Shown: piece after piece, positions 8,893 through 17,352 of the stretch
Numbering within the stretch: the first letter of the stretch is position 1
How the letters are laid out: every line of letters starts with the position of its first letter
Origin: Streptomyces gardneri
GTDB taxonomy: Bacteria > Actinomycetota > Actinomycetes > Streptomycetales > Streptomycetaceae
Assembly (NCBI RefSeq): GCF_006539185.1
Contig: NZ_BJMN01000039.1
Location: forward strand, 36,732-100,731
DNA length: 64,000 nucleotides
Reading direction: 5' to 3'
Position numbers and translations under genes: made by a program
The notes under the pieces: model-generated
What the model saw: only the letters and a program-made list of their open reading frames with translations
What the model was told of the DNA's origin: nothing
Databases searched by the model: none

Positions 8893-10050
8893 TCAGAAGA
8901 AGGTGATCAGCTCGACGCGCTTGTCCCCGGGGTTGAACTTCAGGCCGATGGTGAAGGTCTTGTACTCGCCGCCTCCCGTGTCGACCTCGACCATGGATGT
9001 GTACAGGAGCGCACCGTACTCGTTGAAGCGCAGATTGTAGATGTGGCCCTGCGCGACCAGCTTGCTGACGACGGCCTCCAGCGCGGGGTGGTCAAGGTGA
9101 TCCAGGCCGGCCCGTTGGAGGGAGACGAGGTGCTTGCTGGCGTCGTGGAGGTATTCGTACCGGCTGGGGGTCATCCAGATCGCCGGGCTTTCCACCAGAT
9201 ACGCGTCGGGCGAGAGCGTCGTCAGTGCGGCATACGCGTCTTCCGCGTTCCTGCCGGTGAGATGGCTGTTGATGCGGTAACTGAGGAACGGCAGGAACAG
9301 GTACTCGCGGATCGCGGTCGGCGTAAAGCCGTTCTCCTTGTAGGGCAGGCCGGCCGCGTTGGGTGTGCCGTCGAAGCTCCGGCCGTCGTGGAGGACTCCG
9401 TCGAGGATCTGGTCGCCCACACGCAGGCCCGAGTTCATCAGCGACATGCCTAGGTACTGCTTCAGCGCGTTACGGCCAGAGCAATCCGCGTAGCCGATGT
9501 AGGCGGGGTGCTCCTCGACTGCGCGCCTCAGCTCACGGTCCTGCGTCGGGGAGAGGTTGTTGATGTAGACGCAGTACATCTGTCGCGGGTGGACGTACCT
9601 GTGGGGCCGGTGGTGGATGACGCTCTCCTGGAGCGCGAGAGCTATCTGGTCGAGGGGGCCTTCGAGGATGTCGCCGCGCAGGATCGAGTTCACCGGGACG
9701 CCGCTCTTCACTTTCGGCAGCGCCGGTATCCATGCTTCGGCTACGTCGTGTCCGTAGAAGCCCCTGGACCGGGCGGAGGCCACCTCGGAGTCGAAGAGGA
9801 GCGCTGTCTCCTTGCGGCCATGCTGGGGCAGCAGGGCCTTGGCCAGGCTGTCGTACGAGATCCCGTGGCCTTCGAGGTCGTCGGTGAGCCGGCGGTGAGC
9901 GACCCGCATCATCTTGTGGAAGGCCTCGTCGCTCATGTTGAACATGCGCCGGGTCTCGGTCAGGTAGCAGCTGTTGTGCGTGGTGACCGTGGATATCTTG
10001 AACGGGCTGGCCAGCAGCTCTTCCCAGGTCATCGGGGCTTCATCATTCAT
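8893..10050 (-). CDS. Unidentified 385-residue protein
   Basis: ATG 10050 (MNDEAPMTWEEL) follows CCTAGGAG with good spacing. The protein is soluble, with no signal peptide or membrane segment. It is rich in aromatic residues in the centre (HPRQMYCVYINNLSP, YEYLHDASKHLVSLQRAG) and ends in a beta-rich region (MVEVDTGGGEYKTFTIGLKF). I do not recognise the family. It is monocistronic. The duplicated upstream region shared with the lectin-like pseudogene suggests the two belong to one regulated family of accessory proteins. Confidence 0.7.
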   Translation of the reverse strand: MNDEAPMTWEELLASPFKISTVTTHNSCYLTETRRMFNMSDEAFHKMMRVAHRRLTDDLEGHGISYDSLAKALLPQHGRKETALLFDSEVASARSRGFYGHDVAEAWIPALPKVKSGVPVNSILRGDILEGPLDQIALALQESVIHHRPHRYVHPRQMYCVYINNLSPTQDRELRRAVEEHPAYIGYADCSGRNALKQYLGMSLMNSGLRVGDQILDGVLHDGRSFDGTPNAAGLPYKENGFTPTAIREYLFLPFLSYRINSHLTGRNAEDAYAALTTLSPDAYLVESPAIWMTPSRYEYLHDASKHLVSLQRAGLDHLDHPALEAVVSKLVAQGHIYNLRFNEYGALLYTSMVEVDTGGGEYKTFTIGLKFNPGDKRVELITFF

Positions 10051-10121
10051 GAGCAACTCCTAGGATCGGCCGACCGGGTGATGGCCGATCAGGTGCCAAT
10101 GATCCGCCTCGGCTCAGGCTC

Positions 10122-10263
10122 AGCGCACTCTCTTTCCCGGACGGGGCGGGGGCGGAGCGGGCATGTTCTGCTTCCGGTAGTCGGCCCGGCGCTGGCCGTG
10201 CCGCCGTGGCCACTCCCTGGGTGTGCGGACTCAGGGCGCGACCGTGGGGGCACGGATCAGCTG
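10122..10263. repeat. Copy 2 of a ~140-bp direct repeat
   Basis: Partner of 8612-8745. It sits 70 bp upstream of the ATG at 10050, so it probably carries that gene's promoter. The copies differ by scattered substitutions and small gaps. From 10264 to 10846 I see no convincing gene; a 78-codon frame (10231-10467) is only weakly supported. Confidence 0.7.
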
Positions 10264-10846
10264 GTTCCGGAGCCGGGCCACGGGTTGCGGAAGCCGCAGC
10301 GCGCGGGCTCGGCCACCCTCAGGACCCGTCCTGCTGGGTAGAGACGTAGCGGCTATCACGTCCGCAAGGTGCAGGAACGAAAAGGCGAGGGCGGCAAGTC
10401 CTTCGCCCAAGTCGCGTCGGTGGTCTCCCGCATGGCGGCGGAGTTGGCCAGGCGTCGGGCCTTTCATCGCATTTGTGCATTAGGGGTGATATCTCCTTCG
10501 AGTTGGGAAGATGCGCGGCCGTACGGCAGTGGTCGTTCCTCGGGCGGACGGGTCCGAGGTGCGACCGAGGAGCAGCAGGATGAGGAGCGTGGTCGTGGAC
10601 GTGGGAGTCCCCCCTTGAGTGGGTCCGGAATGCCGGTCGGGTGACGCGGCGGTCCGCACTGTGGAGGAGTGGGGGGTTAGCCGCGCAACTGCCGACGACA
10701 CTCGATCCTGGGCAAGCCGCGTTGGGCCGATCACGATCGTCTCTACGTGTCCCCTGGAGACCCTCAGATGGCCTTCCCGAGACAGACGGCTGAGCCAAAG
10801 GCCGCTGTGATGCCGATCTCGAATTTTCCCCACCGCTGCTCTTCGC

Positions 10847-10877
10847 CTCAGTTGGTTCACGAAGTGAACCAACTGAG
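10847..10877. repeat. Perfect 14-bp inverted repeat
   Basis: CTCAGTTGGTTCAC and its reverse complement flank GAA. There is no T-run. It could be an operator or the outer of two hairpins downstream of the gene at 10948. Confidence 0.55.
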
Positions 10878-10909
10878 GAATGTGGGGAGCGGAAAGCAGA
10901 AGGACTCAC

Positions 10910-10943
10910 CGATCGCTGGGTCGGTGAGTCCTTGGGCGCGGGG
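10910..10943 (-). terminator. Hairpin terminator
   Basis: A 13-bp perfect stem (AAGGACTCACCGA) with an 8-nt loop, starting 4 bp after the stop of the gene at 10948-11277. Position and stability fit intrinsic termination. Confidence 0.7.
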
Positions 10944-10947
10944 TGGG

Positions 10948-11277
10948 TCAATGGGACGAGACGAAGCCCGCTGACTTGTCGAGGTGGAATGGTGAGCCGG
11001 GGCTCGCCGGCGTCCAGCCGCCGGTGAGAGCGGTGCGGATGCTGTCAGCCACCTGGGCAGGCAGGATCGGGCTGCCTTGTGTTCCGAACCAGTTGCTCGG
11101 ATGCGGCTGGTTGGTGGTGACCACCAGTGTGGTGCCCGGAGTGTCGGCATGTTCGATCGCGTAGGTGAGGGGTGACCGGACCAGTCCCTGGTCGTAGGTC
11201 GGCCGTCCGCGGAGCCGCCATCGGTAGGCGGTGCCGTCCACGTTGATGAGCCGCGATCCCTTTTTGACCAGTGCCAT
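10948..11277 (-). CDS. Conserved small Streptomyces protein
   Basis: A 109-residue protein. ATG 11277 follows AAAGGATG. It begins MALVKKGSRLINVDGTAYRW, a pattern I associate with a widespread uncharacterised Streptomyces protein, and is a compact beta-rich sequence with no catalytic motif. The 5' region is interrupted about 40 bp upstream by the IS21 element, so its native promoter may be gone. A strong terminator follows. Confidence 0.65.
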   Translation of the reverse strand: MALVKKGSRLINVDGTAYRWRLRGRPTYDQGLVRSPLTYAIEHADTPGTTLVVTTNQPHPSNWFGTQGSPILPAQVADSIRTALTGGWTPASPGSPFHLDKSAGFVSSH

Positions 11278-11349
11278 GTCCACATCCTTTCCCATGTGAC
11301 AGTAGTGAACGGCGACTGATCGTGTCCTGCCGGTTCCCATCGGACGGTG

Positions 11350-11682
11350 TCAGCTTCTGCGCATCGGGATCACGTCCCGACTTGCTGCTGGAATGGTGGG
11401 TCGCGCGGCCTCGGGAGTGGCCAGCAGGGCGACGATGGTGACGGGCTTGTCGCAGTGCGGGCAGTTCCGGACGGCCGTGGGCGCGAGTGGTGTCGGGTCT
11501 GGCGGCGCTGGCGTCATCGGTTCGCCTTCAGCGACGTCGGCGGCTTCGTCGCGTTCGCGGCGTCGACGCCGAGCGGCCTCTGCTTTGCAGCGGGAGGTGC
11601 AATAGGTATGCCGAGCCGCCGCATTGCGGTTGACCTGGAACGACGTCCAGCAGATGGGGCACTCCCGGAATTCAACCAGCAC
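11350..11682 (-). CDS. Zinc-ribbon passenger protein of the IS21 element
   Basis: A 110-residue protein. GTG 11682 overlaps the end of istB by 11 nt, so it is translated with it. The N-terminus has FRECPICWTSF...YCTSRCKAEAARR, a C-x2-C/C-x3-C zinc knuckle with a basic helix, and a second C-x2-C (CPHCDKP) sits near residue 72. IS21 elements normally carry only istA and istB, so this is an accessory gene, possibly DNA-binding and affecting transposition or host expression. Its function is not known. Confidence 0.65.
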   Translation of the reverse strand: MLVEFRECPICWTSFQVNRNAAARHTYCTSRCKAEAARRRRRERDEAADVAEGEPMTPAPPDPTPLAPTAVRNCPHCDKPVTIVALLATPEAARPTIPAASRDVIPMRRS

Positions 11683-12478
11683 GTCCGGTCACCCCTTTGC
11701 GGAGGTTGTCAGCGTGGGACTGGTGCGAGCGGAGACGGTAGGACGGTCCGTCGATGCCGACCACGGCAGCACGGTGCAGGAGCCGGTCGAGCATCGCAGC
11801 GGCAACGGTCGCGTCGCCGAATGCGCCTGCCCAGTCGGCAATACCGACATTGGTCGTCAGGATCGTGCTCGACTTCAGATACCTCTGGTTGATCACCTGG
11901 AAGAGGGCTGAAGCGCCGTCGCCCGGAAGCGGGAGATAGCCCAGTTCGTCGATCACGAGCAGGCGGGGGCCGGCGAAGAACCTCATGATGCTCGACCAGC
12001 GGCCTTCGAGGGCGGCCTTGTGGCACTTGGCCGCGAGTTCGGCTGCGGTGGTGAAGTAGACGCGGTGGCCGGCATCGACCGCGGAGCGGGCGCGTGCAAC
12101 GGCCAGCATCGTCTTGCCGACGCCGGGCGGGCCGACCAGCAGGACATTGGAGGCGTTGTCGAGGAACCTCAGGGTGGCCAGGTCGCGGATGAGTTTCTCG
12201 TCGACGCCGGGCTGCGCGGCGAAGTCGAAGTCGTTGAGGGTCCATGGTTCTGGCAGACAGGCGAACCGCAGACGGGAGGAGAGTTTGCGGGCCTCGGTCG
12301 CCTCGACCTCGATCTCGAGGAGTTTCTCCAGGGCGGTGGTGAGGGTCATCCGCTCGGCCCGTGCCTGGTCCAGGACGCGGGGAAGGGCTTCGGCGGCGTC
12401 GTTGAGTTTCAGATAGGACAGGTGGCCTCGCAGCTGCTGGTAGCGGCGGGCCTCGCTCATAGGCATGGTGTCACTCAC
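11672..12478 (-). CDS. istB: IstB-like ATP-binding transposition helper
   Basis: A 268-residue protein of normal IstB length. The AAA+ core is complete: Walker A VGPPGVGKTMLA, Walker B LLVIDELGYLPL, and the sensor region LTTNVGIADWAGAFGD, behind an N-terminal helical domain (YQQLRGHLSYLKLNDAAEAL). IstB remodels target DNA and stimulates the IstA integrase. GTG 12478 overlaps the istA stop by 8 nt. It looks intact, but its partner transposase is not. Confidence 0.92.
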   Translation of the reverse strand: MSDTMPMSEARRYQQLRGHLSYLKLNDAAEALPRVLDQARAERMTLTTALEKLLEIEVEATEARKLSSRLRFACLPEPWTLNDFDFAAQPGVDEKLIRDLATLRFLDNASNVLLVGPPGVGKTMLAVARARSAVDAGHRVYFTTAAELAAKCHKAALEGRWSSIMRFFAGPRLLVIDELGYLPLPGDGASALFQVINQRYLKSSTILTTNVGIADWAGAFGDATVAAAMLDRLLHRAAVVGIDGPSYRLRSHQSHADNLRKGVTGRAG

Positions 12479-13824
12479 TCTCGCACTCCTGGTCCTCGTG
12501 GGTGGGGGCCTGCCGCAGCCGGTCGGCGACGGCGGCGTAGTGGGACAGGTCGATCACGACCCGGTTCGCGACGTCCGATTCAGGTCGGCCGCGAAGCTTT
12601 TCGGCTTCTGCCTGGGCCGCGGCCGACGGGGGCCGCCGGACCTTGGTGCGGCAGGGTGCCTTGTCGGAGAACGAGGCGAGTACGGCCCGTTCGAGGGCGA
12701 TGACGTGTCCGGCGTCCCGGACGGTCTGCCCGGCTCCATCCGGTGCCCGGCGGTGGTGGGCGATGACCGCGCGACCGGCGGTGACCACATGCAGGTCGTC
12801 CTCGCCGAGGCGGATCCGGACGGTGACGTGGGCGCCAGTCAGCCCGGGCGGAACGGAGTAGTGGTTGCCGGCGAAGGAAATGAGTCCTTGCGGGCTGACG
12901 ACGCGGGTCTGCTCCAGTTCGGCGGGGAACGGGCGGGTCGGCAGTTCCAGCAGCGGCTCGGCTTCGGCGAGCGCGGCGACCGTGGTCGACGCTCCGTCGA
13001 TCTTGCGTTTGCGGCTGTCCATCTACACGGCCAGCTTGTCGACGCCGTTCTGGCTTGCCTCGATGCTGATGCCGTCCGGGACAGTCCGCCACCAGCGTTG
13101 GGCTGCTGAGTGGTTGGCCTTTTCGACCACGCCCTTGCGGTTGCCCCGTCGCGGCGGGCAGATGTCGACGCCGGCTCCGTAGTACTTCGCGACGGCGGCG
13201 AAGGCCGGCAGGATCCGTCCGGTCGGCGGGTGGCAGACGGTGGCCATCCGGTCGAACCGCCACCTTCGGGTGGTTCCGCCCAGGCGCCGCAGGACGGCGT
13301 CGATGGCCTGGACCAGGTGCGGAAAGGTCTCGGCTTCCGCGAGCACGGCCCGCCATCGGCCCGAGTGAGCCAGGGCACCGACGAGGAGATGCGCGTTGGC
13401 ACCGACGCCCCACTCTGCGGGCGGGTCCGGGAGCTCGACCCAGTCGAACTGGATCTCCTCGCCCGGAGGATGCGCGATGATCGCCACGTCGCGGCCGCTC
13501 GAAGCCCGGCATGGTTCGCAGTGCGGACGTGCTTTGTATCGCCGCAGGGCCCGGGTGAAGGTGGAGTATCCGCCCGCATAGCCGAGTTCGACGACTTCGT
13601 CGAAGAGCGTCGAGGCCCACAAGTGGGGGTCGTCGTTGGCGGCAGTACTCCAAGAAGGGCATGAACGCGTCCGGCGACTGGCGGCGATATCCGGAGATTC
13701 TCTCGCCGTTCAGATAGGCGCGGATCGTCTTGCGGTCGTGCCCCAGGTGCCGGGCGATCGCCGAGATCGACCAGCCCTGGCGACGCAGTGCGTGAGCATC
13801 CGCGTCTTCCTCCCAGGTGAGCAT
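12471..13824 (-). pseudogene. istA: istA transposase, frameshifted and with in-frame stop
   Basis: The N-terminal HTH (RRQGWSISAIARHLGHDRKT) is in one frame from ATG 13824. Near 13630 the reading frame shifts to DPHLWASTLFDEVVELGY. The DDE core continues (EIQFDWVELP) to DKLAV, where a TAG at 13023 interrupts before MDSRKRKIDG. The mini-IstA C-terminal part then runs intact to 12471. Two independent lesions make active transposition unlikely unless one is a sequencing error. Confidence 0.85.
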
Positions 13825-13994
13825 CAAGGGCCCTTCAAACAGGCCGAACTCCGTGCTCACGCAGGCTCTCCACGACACGCCGACACCAGTTCGACACGCC
13901 GGAAAAGATCACGCAATGGGTGGGGAGATCACCTGAGCAGGTTTGGCCACCTGAAGAGCAACACCTGAGGAGATTCAAAGAGCGCCATCAGCCG

Positions 13995-14027
13995 CAGGAA
14001 CACGCTGTACGACTGGGCGTGTTCCTG
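13995..14027. repeat. Inverted repeat
   Basis: CAGGAACACGC pairs with GCGTGTTCCTG across an 11-nt loop. It overlaps the start of the helicase-domain scrap and lies between the IS21 end and CRISPR relic C. Confidence 0.45.
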
Positions 14028-14102
14028 TCGAACGCAAAATCGAGACGGGGGAAACTCGCAACCGACAAGCTGGCCACACTCACCACACACGGACTCGACA
14101 GC
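14001..14102 (+). pseudogene. Scrap of a helicase-associated domain
   Basis: About 34 codons read AVRLGVFLSNAKSRRGKLA then TDKLATLTTHGLD, matching the helicase-associated repeat found C-terminal in large actinomycete DEAD/H helicases. Both sides are lost. The reading is short, so the assignment rests on the FLSN...RRGKL pattern alone. Confidence 0.4.
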
Positions 14103-14217
14103 GTGACGACCGGACAAGAAGGGGCCGGGAGGGGTTGTGTCCGGCGGCCACGTGGATGCCGTCGGAGCTGCTCCCAACGGAAGCGGAGAGCAGCCGGCCT
14201 TGCGGTCGTAGGTGAGC

Positions 14218-14368
14218 GTGAACCCATCCCTACGGATACAGGAGCGGTCGTACGCTAGGACGTCGACCCCATGCGGGCGCGACCATCCCCACTGGCGCGG
14301 GCAACAGCTGTGGGACCCGATCACCGACCGCATCACGCAGGGACCATCCCCGCAGGAGCGGGGAGCAC
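14218..14368. CRISPR. CRISPR relic C (three repeats, two 32-nt spacers)
   Basis: Repeats lie at 14218-14246 (degenerate), 14279-14307 and 14340-14368 (near-consensus), with 32-nt spacers. The spacer at 14308-14339 is the same as spacer 1 of relic B except for one base, and the flanking repeat ends in the same variant (GCGGGCAACAG). The two relics therefore derive from one array or one is a copy of the other. Confidence 0.8.
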
Positions 14369-14380
14369 AGCGATTCGTAA

Positions 14381-15099
14381 TCAGGTCGCAGCTTCGAGCG
14401 AGTCCGGGGCTGCGGTGTGGGCCCGGAGTCGGGCGGCAAGGCCGGCGGGGCCGAGGTGGGCCAGGGCCCACAGGGAGGTGACGCGCCGGGCGGATGCCCA
14501 GATCCCGGCGGCTGGGGGCAGGAACGGGGCGACGGCGATGTCGCGGGCGGCGAACGGGGCCGGGTCGAGATATGTCATCCCGCCGGTCCCGCACAGATAT
14601 GTGCCGGCTCCGGCGGCGGCGGTGAGGTCGGCGAGCCGCTCGGATCGCTCGGAGCGGGCGGGCAGTCCGCCTACCGTCAGGACGCGGCCCAGCCAGCCGA
14701 GGAGGTCGAGCAGGATGCGGGTGGAGGTCTCGGCGACGGCGGCGATCCGGCCGATGTCGAATGCGTCCCAGACCGGCTCCACAGCGGACTGGAGGGCGGG
14801 CCAGTGGGGGCTGGTCCGGTATTCCTGCCGGATCATCGCCTCAGTCCGTCGCCGGGCGGAGGCAGGGTCGGCGATCAGAGCGTCGCGGATGACGGTCTGG
14901 CGGCCCTGGGGCAGGTGGGTGGGGATATGGACAGCCACTTGGTTCGGTCCGGGTCTGACAGGGCGGCCAGGCGGGTGCGGTGCTGGTAGTCGCGGCGGGT
15001 GAACTGGACGTCGTCGAGGACGATCCAGGTGTCCGCCGCGAACAGCTTGGCGAGGGTGGTCAGTCTCGGGAACAGGTTGGGCTGGTGGATCGCGCACAC
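14381..15099 (-). pseudogene. WbqC-family protein, frameshifted
   Basis: From GTG 15099 the sequence reads CAIHQPNLFPRLTTLAKLF, AADTWIVLDDVQFTRRDYQH, then KWLSI. An extra AT (ATAT at 14925-14928) shifts the frame, and PTHLPQGRQTVIRDALIADP continues in the next frame to 14381. WbqC proteins act in glycan or nucleotide-sugar-linked pathways; here the gene lies 16 bp after a YdcF-like gene. The rest of the protein is intact, so a single dinucleotide duplication accounts for the break. Confidence 0.8.
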
Positions 15100-15115
15100 C
15101 CCGCCGGGCGGCCGG

Positions 15116-15781
15116 TCAGGAGATGAGGCGGCTGGTGAAGCCGTCGCGGATGAGGGACTCGTATGCGGCATGCACGTCCTCCGGGACATCCTGGGCGATG
15201 GCGAAGTCCTGCTTCGGATACTCGATCACTCGCTGGAGATCGCCGATGAGCATGTCCACCACGAGCTTCTCGTCGCCGATGGACTTGAAGTAGTCGTCCA
15301 GCTCCAGGGGCTCCGACGCACACACGATCTCGACGTCGGGCCATAGCTTGCGGGCGGTCGCGAAGGACCGCCTTTCCATATACGGCTTGGAGACCAGCAT
15401 CACCGTCGCCGGGTCGATGCCGGCCGCGGCCAGCAGGGCGCGGGTGAGGGTGATGTTCTGGCCGGTGTTCGCGGCGCTCGGCTCGATGAGGATCGCCGTG
15501 TCGGGGACGCCGAGTTCGAGAGCGTGCTCGCGGAAGTGGACGGCCTCGCCGCGGGGGAACCGGCCCTTCGTGGTGAGGCTGTTGCCGCCGGTGAACACCA
15601 GCGTCGGGAACAGGCCGCGGTGATAGAGATCGGCGGAGGCCGCGGCGACGCCGAGGTCGTGGCTGCCCAGGCCGATCGCCACGTCGGTGGGCCGCAGCTG
15701 GTGGCCCATGAGGTGGTAGTCCCAGATCAGTTTGGTCTGACGCCACTGTTCCTCGGTGATGGTCTGCTGGTTATCGCCCAC
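15116..15781 (-). CDS. YdcF/DUF218-family protein
   Basis: A 221-residue protein. GTG 15781 follows CAGGGAGAC. DUF218 hallmarks are present: AIGLGSHDLGVA, FPTLVFTGGNSLTTKGRFP, EHALELGVPDTAILIEPSAA and NTGQNITLTRALL. The family binds S-adenosylmethionine in E. coli YdcF, and relatives act in envelope polymer synthesis. It lacks a membrane segment. It is in an operon with the broken WbqC gene downstream and a truncated regulator upstream. Confidence 0.85.
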   Translation of the reverse strand: MGDNQQTITEEQWRQTKLIWDYHLMGHQLRPTDVAIGLGSHDLGVAAASADLYHRGLFPTLVFTGGNSLTTKGRFPRGEAVHFREHALELGVPDTAILIEPSAANTGQNITLTRALLAAAGIDPATVMLVSKPYMERRSFATARKLWPDVEIVCASEPLELDDYFKSIGDEKLVVDMLIGDLQRVIEYPKQDFAIAQDVPEDVHAAYESLIRDGFTSRLIS

Positions 15782-15797
15782 GCTGTTGTCTCCCTGG

Positions 15798-16275
15798 TCA
15801 CCGGTTGACCGGGCCGGACGGCCCCGTGCTCATGGCCTTGATGTTCTCGATGCTGGCCAGCTGGTGGGACAGCCCGAAGCGGGCGGCCATGGTCGCGGCC
15901 TTGTCAAGGACGTGAAGGCCATCATTGCGGGTGGCGGAGTCGCTCAGCAGGATGTGTCCGTGGGCGGTGTCCAGGCGGACCTTCTGCATGGGGGCGTCGG
16001 TGGTGGCGGTGCCGCGGGCGACGGTGATGAAGTGCAGAGCGGATGAGAGGTCTCCGGCGCCTCGGTGGGCCAGGGCGATCTTCTGGTGGGCCACCGACCA
16101 GTCCTCCGGTTCGGCGAGGTCCTCGAAGTCGCGGGTCGCGGGTCGCGGGTCGCATCACGCGGGTCGCATAGTCGTGTTGGCCGTCCTTGCTCAGCGCGGT
16201 CCCCACCCACAGTCGGGATCTGGCCCGGTCGCGGCGGGAAAGCCTGTCATCGACCGCGAGGTTCTCGTACTGGCG
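15798..16275 (-). pseudogene. C-terminal part of a TPR-type regulator
   Basis: Readable sequence starts VRQYENLAVDDRLSRRDRAR, passes a frame-disturbing run of GTCGCGG 7-mers (16129-16149, plus partial copies to 16170), and ends HQLASIENIKAMSTGPSGPV. This matches the C-terminal helical repeats of actinomycete XRE regulators; the DNA-binding N-terminus is missing. The missing part begins exactly where the NUDIX gene begins on the other strand, so a rearrangement removed both 5' ends. Confidence 0.6.
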
Positions 16276-16795
16276 CACCACCCTCGCCGACTACCTCGAC
16301 CAGCACCCCGACGCCAAGACCGAGCTCGGCGTCATCCTCGGCCTCCTGGACGACAACGGCGACGATCTCACCAGCCGCAAGACGCTGCCCGGACACGTCA
16401 CCGCCGGCGCCATCCTCGTCGACCCCGATAGCCGCATCCTGCACAGTCTTCGCAACGCCACCCAGAAGTGGCTGCTGCCCGGCGGCCATCTCGAAGCCTC
16501 AGACGGCACCCTTCTCCAGGCCGCCGGCCGCGAGCGCACCGAGGAGACCGGCATCCCGCCCCACGTCATCACCCCGCACAGCCAGACCCCCCTCCACATC
16601 GACGTCCACCCCATCGACGCCAACCCCGCCAAGGACGAACCCGCCCACCAGCACTTCGACTTCCGCTTCCTCTTCCGCACCACCGCCGACATCGGCGACC
16701 TCCAAACCGAAGAAGTCTCCGACGCCGCCTGGCGCGAGATCGACACCATCAGCGACGACCTCCTCCGCCAGCGGATCACCCAGGCTCTTCACTGA
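16270..16795 (+). pseudogene. NUDIX hydrolase, 5' end replaced
   Basis: The sequence WRTTLADYLDQHP to the stop at 16795 is a NUDIX protein. The box reads GGHLEASDGTLLQAAG then RERTEETGI, with the key R-E and E-E pairs present but Asp replacing the first Glu. NUDIX enzymes hydrolyse nucleoside diphosphates linked to another group. The native start is lost; the open frame extends back through the truncated regulator to 16187, so any product would be a chimera. Confidence 0.7.
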
Positions 16796-17010
16796 CCCCT
16801 CCCGACCGGCAGTCCCCGCGAACTCCGTCCCTCACGGCGCGGGGACAGCCTCATCTCCACGACCAGACCTTGGTACCGCCCCAGACCCGGCCGCCCAGGG
16901 AAGCCCGACGGAGGGAACGAGCACGTCAACTGCTTTACGGGTTAAGCAAACAGCGTGCTCGCGGAGACCCTGGACGGATACCCGGAGGGCATCCGTGATA
17001 CCGGCGAGGA

Positions 17011-17180
17011 GGGAACAGCCCTGCGGATGCGGGGAGCAGCGAGGGTGACTGATCGTGGCGTTCGTCGTCTCGGGACCATCCCCGCGCGAGCAGGGAGCAG
17101 ACTCGATGACCTGCAGTCCTATCGCACAAGCACCCGCACCTGAACCACTTTCGCCGAAACCGGCAAACCAGGCATCTCCT
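17011..17180 (-). CRISPR. CRISPR relic D (two repeats) with leader-like flank
   Basis: Repeats lie at 17011-17039 and 17072-17100 with a 32-nt spacer. The 80 bp after the second repeat (17101-17180) align with the flank of relic G from 46932, sharing CTGCAGT and CTGAACCACTTTC at the same offsets. That is what a conserved leader looks like, so this array was transcribed leftward from the right end. From 16796 to 17010 I see no gene. Confidence 0.75.
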
Positions 17181-17239
17181 CCCCCACGCGCCGAGCCAAC
17201 CCCACGGAGACGAAGAACAGAACGCGCAACAGATCCTTC

Positions 17240-17352
17240 ACTTACCTGCTCGGCGCCGTCCTCTTCCCGGTCGGGCAGCAGGTCGATCGGCCGGCGTATC
17301 TCGACATCCACCAGGACAGTCCGCAGTGCCGGCCCTTGCGGGTCGCGTACTC
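17240..17352 (-). pseudogene. Scrap of an ISL3-family transposase
   Basis: EYATRKGRH (one frame) is followed after a shift by TVLVDVEIRRPIDLLPDRE. This is the catalytic-Asp region of the ISL3 transposase, compare VDEYAMRKGRIYGTVLVDVE in the copy at 38931. It supplies the stop codon of the DMT permease gene and borders CRISPR relic D. Confidence 0.75.

Larger units (their letters stand above)
11318..13911 (-). mobile_element. IS21-family element (limits tentative)
   Basis: istA, istB and a third small gene lie in one overlapping unit. Candidate termini are TGATCGTGTCCTGCCGG at 11318 and, inverted, TGATCTTTTCCGGCG ending at 13911. Both begin with TG, as IS21 ends do, but match only partly, and no target duplication is visible. 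The 2.6-kb size fits the family. istA is disrupted, so the copy is probably immobile. Confidence 0.6.

Noticed and set aside
10231..10467. A 78-codon minus-strand frame with a plausible AAGGAG further upstream
   Set aside because: The Shine-Dalgarno is too far from the ATG, it ends inside the duplicated repeat, and the sequence shows no clear protein character.
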